Shown piece after piece: positions 1 through 7,460 of a stretch of 64,000 bases of DNA. The notes beneath the pieces were generated by a model. That model was not told where the DNA came from. It did no database searches and saw only the letters and a list, made by a program, of their open reading frames with translations. Positions within the stretch are counted from its first letter, which is position 1; each line of letters opens with the position of its first letter. The stretch comes from Streptomyces sp. Ru73 (lineage in GTDB: Bacteria > Actinomycetota > Actinomycetes > Streptomycetales > Streptomycetaceae), in NCBI RefSeq assembly GCF_002920575.1, contig NZ_PQSQ01000009.1, forward strand, positions 62,001-126,000, written 5' to 3'. Made by a program: the position numbers and the translations under genes.

Positions 1-170
1 CGTACCAGCGCGGCGTCGATGTTGATCTCGCTCATGTCGTTGACGATCACCGCGACGCGCAGGCCCGCGCGGTTGGCGAGGACGTGGTGGAGGAGCGTGG
101 TCTTGCCGGCGCCGAGGAAACCGGAGAGCACGGTGACCGGCAGCCGGCCGTCGGACGGCGTGGGGTTCAT
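1..170 (-). CDS. COG0523 (CobW/P47K) GTPase metallochaperone, N-terminal fragment
   Basis: Only the first 56 codons lie in the window; the gene runs off the left edge. The product begins [20 protein letters not shown] and continues through the Walker A motif GFLGAGKTT (about residues 18-26) and the [11 protein letters not shown] stretch typical of COG0523 GTPases. These proteins are thought to deliver metals, mostly zinc or cobalt, in the cytoplasm. The start is the ATG at 168-170. A near-consensus Zur site lies 19-33 bases upstream, which points to the zinc-starvation branch of the family. The CxCC metal motif would be beyond the edge and cannot be checked. Confidence 0.85.
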   Translation of the reverse strand, partial: MNPTPSDGRLPVTVLSGFLGAGKTTLLHHVLANRAGLRVAVIVNDMSEINIDAALV

Positions 171-188
171 GCCCAGGACGGTAGCACT

Positions 189-203
189 TGATAATCATGT
201 TCA
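189..203. promoter_or_regulatory. Putative Zur box
   Basis: Read on the minus strand the site is TGAACATGATTATCA, which matches the 15-bp Streptomyces Zur consensus TGAAAATGATTTTCA at 13 of 15 positions and keeps the TGA/TCA ends. It sits just upstream of the leftward COG0523 gene. Zur with zinc would repress that gene, so it would be expressed in zinc limitation. The assignment rests on the motif plus the family of the downstream gene. Confidence 0.7.
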
Positions 204-329
204 ACAAGGGGGTGGCGAGAGGGCCGCGGGAAGGGCGGAGAACTACGCAGATGCGGTGGAAGAACGCAGGGGCGAACAGCGCTCCTGCGGATGCGGACAG
301 GTATGCAAAAGTTCCTCCGTACGCGGAAG

Positions 330-357
330 TTGCTTGCCGGTAGCGAGCGGATAGGGT
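330..357 (+). promoter_or_regulatory. Candidate promoter of the conservon operon
   Basis: TTGCTT (330-335) and TAGGGT (352-357) are separated by 16 bases and resemble a sigma-HrdB-type promoter about 75 bases before the cvnA start. This is pattern matching only; no other strong candidate was seen between the Zur box and cvnA. Confidence 0.3.
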
Positions 358-430
358 GCAGTCGATCTTCGCTTTCTCCTGCGCCCGCAGGGCCTGTTGG
401 CGATGCCGCAACCGCCCGAGGACCCGTTTG

Positions 431-2062
431 ATGTCAGCTCAGACACCCACCCGTCCGCAGCCGGCGCGCGCACCCCTGGTGACGGCGCTGTACGTGTTCC
501 TCGCCGCCCTCGTCGTCACCGGCGGCCTCGCGCTGGGCGCCGTCCTCGCCGGTCCCGCGGCCCTGCGCACCGCGCTGGCCTGGGGCTGCGGAGCGGTCGC
601 CGTGGTGGTCAGCGTGCTGCTGGCGGTCACGGTGCACGCGGTCCGCACGGCCGCCGCGCACCGCGCCCGGCTCGCGGACACCGAGGCGGCGGCGGATCTG
701 CTCGCGGCCGACACGCTGCCCGCCGTGGTGGCCCGGCTGCGCGACGGCGCCTCGGTCGACACCGCGCTCGGCCGTACCGCGCTGCCGGCGTCCCCGGCCC
801 ACCGCCGCATCGTGGAGTACCTGGCCGCCGAGGTCGGCCGGAGCGAGCGGATGCGCGCCGCCGCGATGTCCGCCTGCGCCAGCGCGGCGGGCCGGGTCCA
901 GGCGCTGGCCACCAGCATGCTCGCCGACCTGCGCGAGATGGAGCACCGGCACGGCGAGGAGGTCCTGGGCGACCTGCTCAAGCTGGACCACAGCACCGCG
1001 CAGGCGGGCCGGCTGGCCGACAGCATCGCCGTACTGACCGGCGCCCGCTCCGGCCGCCGCTGGAACAAGCCGATCGCCATGGAGAGCATCCTGCGCGGCG
1101 CGATGGGCCGGATCAGCGCCTACCGCCGCATCCGGCTGCACAGCAGCAGCACAGCGGCGGTCGCCGGGCACGCGGCCGAGGGCGTGATGCACGCACTCGC
1201 CGAGATCATGGACAACGCCACCTCCTTCTCGCCGCCCACCTCGACGGTGCACGTGTACGTCGAGGAGGCGCAGGCCGGCGTCGTCGTCAGCGTCGAGGAC
1301 AGCGGCCTGGTGATGACCGAGACCGCGCTGCGCCGCGCCGAGGCGGCGGTCTCCGCGAAGACCCTGGACCTGATGTCGCTGTCCGGCACCCGGCTCGGCC
1401 TCGCCGTCGTCGGCTGTCTGGCCGGCAAGCACGGCCTGACCGTCTCCTTCCGTCCGTCGGCCCGCGGCGGCACCAGCGTCGTCGTGCTGATCCCGCAGCA
1501 GCTGATCACCCAGCAGCCGCCGCGCCGCCCGGGGGACGGCAGGACCGAGGGCCACGAGGCGCCCGCCGCGCCCCTGCGCGCCGCACACAACCTGCAGGAC
1601 CGCGAGATGCACGAGCGCGACACGGCAGGACCCGCCACCGCGCGCGAGCGCACCACCGCCGGCGCCGGCAGCGCCGCGCTGCGGACCACCGACGACCGCC
1701 CCACCGTCCCCGACCGGGACGCGGGCACCGCACGCGACGGGGGCGCGGAGCGGGGCCCGGACGACGCGCACGGCCGGCGCACGCCCCAGGACATGGGCGC
1801 ACCGGACGTGCCAGGACCGCGCGGCGCCGGCCCGGCGCCCGCGACGGAGTACGGACCGAGCGGGCTGCCCAAGCGGCGGCGCGGGCAGACCCTGGCCGGC
1901 GCTCCGATTCCGCAGAACCCGCCGGCCGCCGGCCGCACCCGCAGCCGCTCCCACGAGGAGTCGGCGGCGCGCCTGCGCTCCTTCCGCCGGGCCGTGCAGG
2001 GCGAGGCCCCGCCCGCTCGGCCCACCACTCCCGAAGCAGCCCCGAAGGACGATCCCCGATGA
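431..2062 (+). CDS. cvnA: Conservon sensor ATPase CvnA (histidine kinase-like)
   Basis: A 543-residue membrane protein. Two transmembrane segments lie at about residues 17-41 and 46-70. A HATPase_c fold follows, with the N-box EIMDNA near 257, EDSGL near 289 and GTRLGLAVVG near 318. The last 150 or so residues are Pro/Arg/Ala-rich and probably disordered. No standard H-box is obvious, as usual for CvnA proteins, so it may act as an ATP-binding receptor rather than a kinase. Start at ATG 431, with GAGGA eight bases upstream; an in-frame start at 356 would add 25 non-hydrophobic residues and looks less likely. The stop overlaps cvnB (ATGA). CvnA-D are thought to form a membrane complex like eukaryotic G-protein receptors. 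Confidence 0.9.
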   Translation: MSAQTPTRPQPARAPLVTALYVFLAALVVTGGLALGAVLAGPAALRTALAWGCGAVAVVVSVLLAVTVHAVRTAAAHRARLADTEAAADLLAADTLPAVVARLRDGASVDTALGRTALPASPAHRRIVEYLAAEVGRSERMRAAAMSACASAAGRVQALATSMLADLREMEHRHGEEVLGDLLKLDHSTAQAGRLADSIAVLTGARSGRRWNKPIAMESILRGAMGRISAYRRIRLHSSSTAAVAGHAAEGVMHALAEIMDNATSFSPPTSTVHVYVEEAQAGVVVSVEDSGLVMTETALRRAEAAVSAKTLDLMSLSGTRLGLAVVGCLAGKHGLTVSFRPSARGGTSVVVLIPQQLITQQPPRRPGDGRTEGHEAPAAPLRAAHNLQDREMHERDTAGPATARERTTAGAGSAALRTTDDRPTVPDRDAGTARDGGAERGPDDAHGRRTPQDMGAPDVPGPRGAGPAPATEYGPSGLPKRRRGQTLAGAPIPQNPPAAGRTRSRSHEESAARLRSFRRAVQGEAPPARPTTPEAAPKDDPR

Positions 2063-2487
2063 ACACCACCGACAACCGCCTGGACTGGATGCTGGAGAAC
2101 CTCCTGCAGAAGACGCCGGGCACCCGGCACGCCCTGGTGCTGTCCCGCGACGGCCTCAAGCTCTGCCACTCCAAGGATCTGAGCATCGACCAGGCCGACC
2201 AGCTGGCCGCCATCGCCTCGGGCATCCAGTCGCTGTCGCACGGCGCCTCCGTGGAGTTCGGCGACGGCAGCGGCGGGGTGCGGCAGGCCATGACCGAGTT
2301 CCACGGCGGCATCCTGTTCATCGTCGAGGCGGGCCACGGCGCGCATCTGGCCGTGGTCGCGGGCGAGGACGCCGACGTCGGCGTGATCGGCTTCAACATG
2401 AACGAACTGGTCGAGCAGATCGGCGAGTACCTCAGCGCGGCGCCCCGCGAGGACGGCGGGGCCGCGCTGCCCGGCCGGCCGGCATGA
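2059..2487 (+). CDS. cvnB: Conservon roadblock/LC7 protein CvnB
   Basis: A 142-residue cytoplasmic protein of the roadblock/LC7 family, beginning MNTTDNRLDWMLENLLQ. It shows the alternating strand-helix pattern of the fold (HALVLSRDGL, ASGIQSLSHG, HLAVVAGEDADVGVI). In conservons this family is thought to act as a GTPase-activating or scaffold partner of CvnD. Its ATG overlaps the cvnA stop by four bases and its own stop overlaps cvnC in the same way, so translation of the operon is probably coupled. Confidence 0.92.
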   Translation: MNTTDNRLDWMLENLLQKTPGTRHALVLSRDGLKLCHSKDLSIDQADQLAAIASGIQSLSHGASVEFGDGSGGVRQAMTEFHGGILFIVEAGHGAHLAVVAGEDADVGVIGFNMNELVEQIGEYLSAAPREDGGAALPGRPA

Positions 2488-2837
2488 GCCCGCTGGGGCC
2501 GGACGAGGACCCGGACCGCCTGTACACGGTCACCGGTGGCCGCAGCCGGGCCACCGGGGCCGCCTTCGACCTGGTCACGCTGATCGTGACCGAGTGCGAG
2601 CCGGCCCCCGGCATGCAGTCCGAGCACGTCCGCATCCTGGAGCTGGCCCGGCGCCCGACGGCCGTGGTCGAACTGGCTGCTGAACTGCGGCTGCCGGTGA
2701 GCGTCGTACGGATCCTGCTGACCGACCTGCTCGACACGGGCCGGATCACCGCCCGTCATCCGCGCACGGCCGCCCGCGCCGAGCTGCCCGAACCCGACCT
2801 GCTGAAGGAGGTGCTCGATGCACTCCAGCGCTTGTGA
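2484..2837 (+). CDS. cvnC: Conservon DUF742 protein CvnC
   Basis: A 117-residue DUF742 protein. It contains the family's conserved opening RLYTVTGGRS (about residues 12-21) and a winged-helix-like C-terminal part (VVELAAELRLPVSVVRILL). The biochemical role is unknown; it is always encoded between the roadblock protein and the GTPase in conservons. ATGA overlap with cvnB; its end overlaps cvnD by 20 bases. Confidence 0.92.
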   Translation: MSPLGPDEDPDRLYTVTGGRSRATGAAFDLVTLIVTECEPAPGMQSEHVRILELARRPTAVVELAAELRLPVSVVRILLTDLLDTGRITARHPRTAARAELPEPDLLKEVLDALQRL

Positions 2838-3447
2838 CGAGACGGCCGGGGCCGAACCGGCCGAGAGGGTACGGGCCCCGCTGCACCAGTCCGCCGACAA
2901 CGGCCTGAAGATCGTGATCGTCGGCGGCTTCGGCGTCGGCAAGACCACCATGGTCCGCTCGGTCAGCGAGATCCGTCCCCTCAGCACCGAGGAGACGATG
3001 ACCCAGGCCGGCGTCGGCGTGGACGACCCGGCCGGCGTCGAGGCCAAGTCCACGACCACCGTCGCCTTCGACTTCGGCCGCATCACGATCAGCGACCGCA
3101 ACGTCCTGTACCTCTTCGGCGCCCCCGGCCAGGAGCGCTTCTGGTTCCTGTGGGACCGGCTCTTCTCCGGGACGCTGGGCGCCGTGGTGCTGGTCGACAC
3201 CCGGCGGCTGCACGACTCCTGGTACGCGATAGACCGGCTGGAGGCGCACGGGATGCCGTTCGTCGTCGCGCACAACGACTTCGGCGGCGAGCGGCACACC
3301 CTGGAGCAGATACGGGACGCGCTGGACCTCCCGCCCCACGTGCCGCTGCTCTCCTGCGACGCCCGCGACCGGGAGTCCAGCAAGCAGGTGCTGATCTCCC
3401 TCGTCCGCCATCTGTACGCGCTCGCCGCCCAGGAAGCCACCGCATGA
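2818..3447 (+). CDS. cvnD: Conservon small GTPase CvnD
   Basis: A 209-residue Ras-like GTPase of the bacterial conservon type. G1 is GGFGVGKTT (residues 35-43) and G3 is FGAPGQERF (about 101-109). The guanine-specificity loop is VVAHNDF instead of NKxD, as is common in this family. It is preceded by AAGGAGG inside the end of cvnC, eight bases before ATG 2818. It should switch GDP/GTP at the membrane with CvnA-C. A P450 gene follows after 22 bases, probably in the same transcript. Confidence 0.93.
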   Translation: MHSSACDETAGAEPAERVRAPLHQSADNGLKIVIVGGFGVGKTTMVRSVSEIRPLSTEETMTQAGVGVDDPAGVEAKSTTTVAFDFGRITISDRNVLYLFGAPGQERFWFLWDRLFSGTLGAVVLVDTRRLHDSWYAIDRLEAHGMPFVVAHNDFGGERHTLEQIRDALDLPPHVPLLSCDARDRESSKQVLISLVRHLYALAAQEATA

Positions 3448-3469
3448 CCCGAGTTCAGGAGGGTGCACC

Positions 3470-4720
3470 GTGACCGAAGCCGCGCAGACCGCCGGCTGCC
3501 CCGTCTCCGCCGGAGCCGTACCGCTGTACGGCGAGGGGCTGAGCGGCGATCCGGCCCGGCTGTACCGGGAGATGCGCGGCCGGCACGGTGCGGTGGTGCC
3601 GGTCCTGCTGGACGGCGGCTTCCCGGCCTGGTTCGTGATCGGCTACCGCGAGCTGCACCAGGTCACCTCCGACCCCGAGCTGTTCGCGCGCGACTCGCGC
3701 CGCTGGCACGCCTGGGACCAGGTGCCGGACGACTGGCCGCTGCTGCCGTTCGTCGGGTACCAGCCGTCGGTGATGTTCGCCGAGGGGCCGGAGCACCGGC
3801 GGCGGGCCGGGGCGATCAGCGACGCGCTGCTGGCCGTCGACCAGTTCGAGCTCCGGCTGATCTGCGAGCGGCTCGCCGACCAGCTGGTGGACGCGTTCGC
3901 CGGGCGCGGCGACGCCGACCTGGTGGCCGAGTACGCGGCGCGGCTGCCGCTGCGCGTGGTCGCCGAGCTGTACGGCGCCCCGGCGGACGAGGTGCCGGAC
4001 CTGGTACGGGACATCGCCGAGTCGCTGGACGTCCACGAGGGCGCGATCGACGCACACCGGCGGGTGGCGGAGCGGATGGCCCGCCTGGTCGCGGACAAGC
4101 ACGGGCGCCCTGGCCCGGACATCCCGTCGCGGCTGCTGGCCCACCCGGCGGGGCTGACCGACGAGGAAGTGGTCATCGACCTGCTGGTGGTGATGGCCGC
4201 AGCGCAGCAGCCCACCGCCAACTGGATCGGCAACACGCTGCGGCTGATGCTCACCGACGACCGGTTCGCGGTCAGCCTGACCGGCGGCCGGCGCAGCGTC
4301 GGGCAGGCGCTGAACGAGGTGCTGTGGGAGGACACCCCGACGCAGAACTTCATCGGGCGCTGGGCGGCCCGCGACACGCAGCTCGGCGGCCACCGCATCA
4401 AGGCCGGTGACCTGCTGGTCCTCGGCCTGGCCGCGGCCAACAACGACCCGCTGGTACGGCCGGACTTCGCCGCGGCCGACGCCGACGGCAACCAGGCGCA
4501 CATGGCGTTCAGCCACGGCGAGCACGCCTGTCCGTACCCGGCGCCGCAGCTGGCGGAGGTGATGGCGCGGGCCGCGGTCGAGGTACTGCTGGACCGGCTG
4601 CCGGACGTGGTGCTGGCGGTGCCCGAGAAGGACCTGGTCTGGCACCCGTCGCTGTGGATGCGCGGCCTGACGGGGCTGCCGGTGACGTTCACGCCGACGT
4701 ACGCGCCGGGGCCCGCCTGA
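3470..4720 (+). CDS. Conservon cytochrome P450, CYP157-like, without ExxR motif
   Basis: A 416-residue P450 starting at GTG 3470 behind AGGAGG, the fifth gene of the conservon. The heme-ligand segment FSHGEHACPYPAPQLAE is intact, with Cys354. Two otherwise near-universal features are changed. The K-helix ExxR is E283-V-L-W286, with Trp in place of Arg. The I-helix oxygen-activation motif AGxxT reads AAAQQPT (about 243-249), with Gln-Gln where Gly/Glu is expected. Loss of ExxR is known for the CYP157 family found in Streptomyces conservons, so this is probably a family trait and not a sequencing error. The substrate is unknown. Confidence 0.9.
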   Translation: MTEAAQTAGCPVSAGAVPLYGEGLSGDPARLYREMRGRHGAVVPVLLDGGFPAWFVIGYRELHQVTSDPELFARDSRRWHAWDQVPDDWPLLPFVGYQPSVMFAEGPEHRRRAGAISDALLAVDQFELRLICERLADQLVDAFAGRGDADLVAEYAARLPLRVVAELYGAPADEVPDLVRDIAESLDVHEGAIDAHRRVAERMARLVADKHGRPGPDIPSRLLAHPAGLTDEEVVIDLLVVMAAAQQPTANWIGNTLRLMLTDDRFAVSLTGGRRSVGQALNEVLWEDTPTQNFIGRWAARDTQLGGHRIKAGDLLVLGLAAANNDPLVRPDFAAADADGNQAHMAFSHGEHACPYPAPQLAEVMARAAVEVLLDRLPDVVLAVPEKDLVWHPSLWMRGLTGLPVTFTPTYAPGPA

Positions 4721-4755
4721 CGTTCCCCGCCCGCCGGCGGGGGCGGGGCGGGCGA

Positions 4756-4785
4756 GGGGCCGTACGGGACGTCCCGTACGGCCCC
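4756..4785. terminator. 30-bp perfect palindrome between convergent P450 genes
   Basis: GGGGCCGTACGGGAC is followed directly by its exact complement, giving a 15-bp stem without designed loop. It lies 36 bases after the rightward P450 stop and 11 bases before the end of the leftward P450, so it can end transcription from both sides. There is no T-tract, which is normal for high-GC terminators. Confidence 0.75.
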
Positions 4786-4795
4786 TGGCGGCCGG

Positions 4796-6013
4796 TCAGC
4801 CCACCGGCGTGAACGTCACCGGCAGCGCGTCCAGGCCGCGGGTGAAGACGCCCTGCTCGCGCGGGGCGGCGCCGGCCTCGATCGCGGCGTCCGGCAGCGC
4901 GTCCAGCAGCTGGCCGATGCCGGTCTCCACCTCGGCCTTGGCCAGCAGCGCGCCGACGCAGAAGTGCCGGCCGAGCGCGAAGGCCAGATGGTCGGCGGCG
5001 GCGGAGAAGGCCGTCGTCGTCTTCAGGTCGTCACGGAAGATGTTGAAGCGGTCCGGTTCCGCGTACCGCCGCTCGTCCCGCCCGGCCGCGCCGATCAGGC
5101 AGGTCACCGTGGCCCCGGCGGGCACCCGGCCGCCGCCGATCTCGACGTCCTCGGCCGGCTGCCGCATGATCATGTGGACCGGGGGCGTGTACCGCAGCGT
5201 CTCGGCGAAGGCCCGCTCGATCAGCGACCGGTCCTCCCGCACGGCGGCCAGCTGCTCGGGGTGGCGCAGCAGGTTGTGCAGCACGCCGGCGATGGCCTTG
5301 TCGGTGGTCTCGCCGCCCGCGGCCAGCAGCAGGCTGCAGAACGCCTTGATGTCCTCGTCGCTCATCGCCGTGCCGTCGATCTCCGCGGTGCACAGCGTGG
5401 AGAGCAGGTCGTCGCCGGGGTTCGCGCGCCGCTCCCGGATGATCGGCAGCATGTACGCGGCGAACTCCTCCTGCGTCCGCAGCCCGGCCGCCGCCACGTC
5501 CGGGTCCTGGCTCAGGTTGCCGAGGAAGCCGATGATCGCGGTGTACCAGCGGTGGAAGCGGTCGTGGTCGGCGCGGTCCAGGCCGAGCATGTCGACGATG
5601 ACGTTGATCGGGAAGCGGGTCGCGAACTGCGCGACGAGGTCGGCCCTGCCGTCCTTGCGGAAGCCGTCGATGAGCTCGCGCGCGTTGCGCTCGATGACCG
5701 GCTGGAAGGTCTCCTGGAGCGGGACGCCGCGGAAGGCGGGGGCCACCAGCGCCCGGCGCACGGAGTGCTCGCGGCCGCTCATCTGGAGGATGGTCCGGCC
5801 GTGCACCGGCTCCAGCTGCCAGTCGTAGTTCTCGGTGGTGAACACCGGGTCCTTGAAGGCCCGCTCGACGTCCTCGTACCGGGAGACGATGTAGCTCTGC
5901 GTGGGCTCGTGGTGGAGCAGCGGGAAGTCGTCGCGCAGGACGCGGTACGCGGCGTACGGGTCCGCCATGAACTCGGGCGAGAGTATGTCCGGCGCTTCTC
6001 GGTTCGCGGCCAA
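4796..6013 (-). CDS. Canonical cytochrome P450
   Basis: About 405 residues. All class I bacterial P450 signatures are present: I-helix AAGGETTD, K-helix E271-T-L-R274, meander and FALGRHFCVG with Cys352. It is a soluble monooxygenase that needs ferredoxin partners not encoded here. The start is uncertain. TTG 6011-6013 has GGGAG five bases upstream and gives MAANREAPDILSPEF; a TTG at 6088 would add 25 residues. The gene converges on the conservon P450. Conservons in Streptomyces often carry two P450 genes, but the opposite orientation means this one is transcribed separately. Confidence 0.9.
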   Translation of the reverse strand: MAANREAPDILSPEFMADPYAAYRVLRDDFPLLHHEPTQSYIVSRYEDVERAFKDPVFTTENYDWQLEPVHGRTILQMSGREHSVRRALVAPAFRGVPLQETFQPVIERNARELIDGFRKDGRADLVAQFATRFPINVIVDMLGLDRADHDRFHRWYTAIIGFLGNLSQDPDVAAAGLRTQEEFAAYMLPIIRERRANPGDDLLSTLCTAEIDGTAMSDEDIKAFCSLLLAAGGETTDKAIAGVLHNLLRHPEQLAAVREDRSLIERAFAETLRYTPPVHMIMRQPAEDVEIGGGRVPAGATVTCLIGAAGRDERRYAEPDRFNIFRDDLKTTTAFSAAADHLAFALGRHFCVGALLAKAEVETGIGQLLDALPDAAIEAGAAPREQGVFTRGLDALPVTFTPVG

Positions 6014-6239
6014 GAACGCTCCCTGGGAGTGTGTGGGTGGGGGTGCTGCGGTCCCCACCAAGATCGTTCCTGACCGGCGCCCTTTCAAGACCGCCGACGG
6101 AAATCCTTTTCAGGAAGCCTCCCGGCGAGTTGCCCGCCATCACCGCTCTGACCTGCGGCGTTGGGCGGCCGGCGGGGGAATGACAACGGGTACCGGTGCA
6201 GCCTTTGGATCTCCCGCCGAAGTGCGGTTTGCTTCGTTC

Positions 6240-6309
6240 GAGCGCCCTCTGCGGCAGCCCTGCCGCGCGACCGATCCGAGCGCCCATGCGGCAGCCATGC
6301 CGCCCGACC
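6240..6309. repeat. Two tandem 32-bp direct repeats, each with an inner palindrome
   Basis: The units at 6240-6272 and 6278-6309 repeat with a period of 38 bases and are about 90% identical. Each contains a dyad, TGCGGCAGCCCTGCCGC and TGCGGCAGCCATGCCGC. They lie directly upstream of the CDF metal exporter and overlap its likely promoter and leader. The arrangement resembles a double operator for a dimeric repressor, such as a metal sensor, but no known consensus was recognised. Confidence 0.55.
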
Positions 6310-6325
6310 CAGGAGGGAGTGGGCC

Positions 6326-7336
6326 ATGACGGGGCACGCCCACGCACACGGTGATCACTCGGGCCACTCGCACGCCGTGGCCGCGGACGCGGACCGCCGC
6401 TGGCTGCGTGCCGCGCTGATCCTGATCACCGCGTTCATGGCCATCGAGGTCGTGATCGGCTTCGTCGCCCGGTCGCTCGCGCTGATCTCCGACGCCGCGC
6501 ACATGCTCACCGACGCCGCCTCGATCGTGCTCGCGCTGATCGCGATGCGGCTGGCGGCCCGCCCGGCGCGCGGCGGCTACACCTACGGCCTCAAGCGCGC
6601 CGAGATCCTCTCCGCGCAGGCCAACGGCGTCACGCTGCTGGTGCTGTCGGTCTGGCTGGCGTACGAGGCGGTCCACCGGCTGATCGAGCCGCCCGAGGTC
6701 ACCGGCGGCCTGGTCCTGGTCACCGCGCTCGCCGGCGTCGTGGTGAACCTCGTCGCGACCTGGTGCATCTCCAAGGCCAACCGCTCCAGCCTGAACGTCG
6801 AGGGCGCCTACCAGCACATCCTCACCGACCTCTTCGGGTTCATCGCCACGGCCGTGGCCGGTGCGGTCGTCCTGACCACCGGGTTCGCGCAGGCCGACGC
6901 CATCGCGTCGCTGCTGGTGGTGGCGCTGATGCTGAAGGCCGGAATCAGCCTGGTCCGCGACTCGGGCCGGATCTTCATGGAGGCCGCGCCCGCCGGGGTG
7001 GACCCGGACGCGCTGGGAGACCGGCTGGTCGCCGCCGACGAGGTCGTGGAGGTGCACGACCTGCACGTCTGGGAGATCACCTCGGGCGACCCTGCGCTCT
7101 CCGCGCACGTCCTGGTCGAGCCGGGCGGGGACTGCCACAAGGTCCGCCGCACGCTGCAGGAGCTGCTCGCCGCCGAGTACGGCATCACGCACGCCACGCT
7201 CCAGGTCGACCACCTCGGCGAGCAGGACGCCGCCGGCGAGCTGCTGCGCATAGGGCACCGGGACTCCGGCTCCTCCGTCTCCCACTGCGCCGACACGCAC
7301 GGGCCCGTGCACCGGTCGGGACCGCACGACCACTGA
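6326..7336 (+). CDS. Cation diffusion facilitator (Zn/Co/Cd exporter)
   Basis: A 336-residue inner-membrane antiporter of the CDF family that exports divalent metals against protons. The N-terminus is His-rich (HAHAHGDHSGHSH), a typical metal-binding tail. Six transmembrane helices follow. The intramembrane zinc site is visible as D56-xx-H59-xxx-D63 in helix 2 and H164-xxx-D168 in helix 5. The C-terminal cytoplasmic ferredoxin-like domain carries VHDLHVWEITSG. ATG 6326 has GGAGGGAG upstream. Translation further upstream would read through the repeats and is not expected. The double repeat before the gene is a candidate metal-responsive operator. Confidence 0.93.
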   Translation: MTGHAHAHGDHSGHSHAVAADADRRWLRAALILITAFMAIEVVIGFVARSLALISDAAHMLTDAASIVLALIAMRLAARPARGGYTYGLKRAEILSAQANGVTLLVLSVWLAYEAVHRLIEPPEVTGGLVLVTALAGVVVNLVATWCISKANRSSLNVEGAYQHILTDLFGFIATAVAGAVVLTTGFAQADAIASLLVVALMLKAGISLVRDSGRIFMEAAPAGVDPDALGDRLVAADEVVEVHDLHVWEITSGDPALSAHVLVEPGGDCHKVRRTLQELLAAEYGITHATLQVDHLGEQDAAGELLRIGHRDSGSSVSHCADTHGPVHRSGPHDH

Positions 7337-7403
7337 GCCGCCCGACGCGCCTTATCCGGCTTTTCGGGCATCTCCGGGACGACGCGCGGCACACTTGCGG
7401 GAA

Positions 7404-7426
7404 GAGGGGCGCCAGCAACGCCCCTC
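7404..7426 (+). terminator. Hairpin after CDF gene
   Basis: GAGGGGCG and CGCCCCTC form an 8-bp stem with a 7-base loop, 67 bases after the exporter stop and just before a parS site. It probably ends the exporter transcript. Confidence 0.5.
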
Positions 7427-7437
7427 AGTACGTGCCG

Positions 7438-7451
7438 GTTTCACGTGAAAC
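7438..7451. other. parS site (ParB binding), exact consensus
   Basis: GTTTCACGTGAAAC matches the Streptomyces parS 14-mer exactly. It lies in the leader of the next gene, its right end touching the GGAGGAG ribosome-binding site. ParB loaded here would cover the promoter-proximal region. It is the first of six perfect copies in the window. Confidence 0.92.
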
Positions 7452-7460
7452 GGAGGAGAG

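Noticed and set aside
356..430. Upstream start for cvnA
   Set aside because: It adds 25 Arg/Cys-rich residues without hydrophobic character, overlaps the likely promoter, and ATG 431 has its own Shine-Dalgarno sequence.
1506..3440. Long minus-strand frame across cvnB-cvnD
   Set aside because: Shadow of the conservon genes; Arg/Ser/Ala-rich with no motif.
3470..6013. Secondary-metabolite cluster suggested by P450 genes
   Set aside because: The P450s belong to a conservon; no polyketide, peptide or terpene synthase is nearby.
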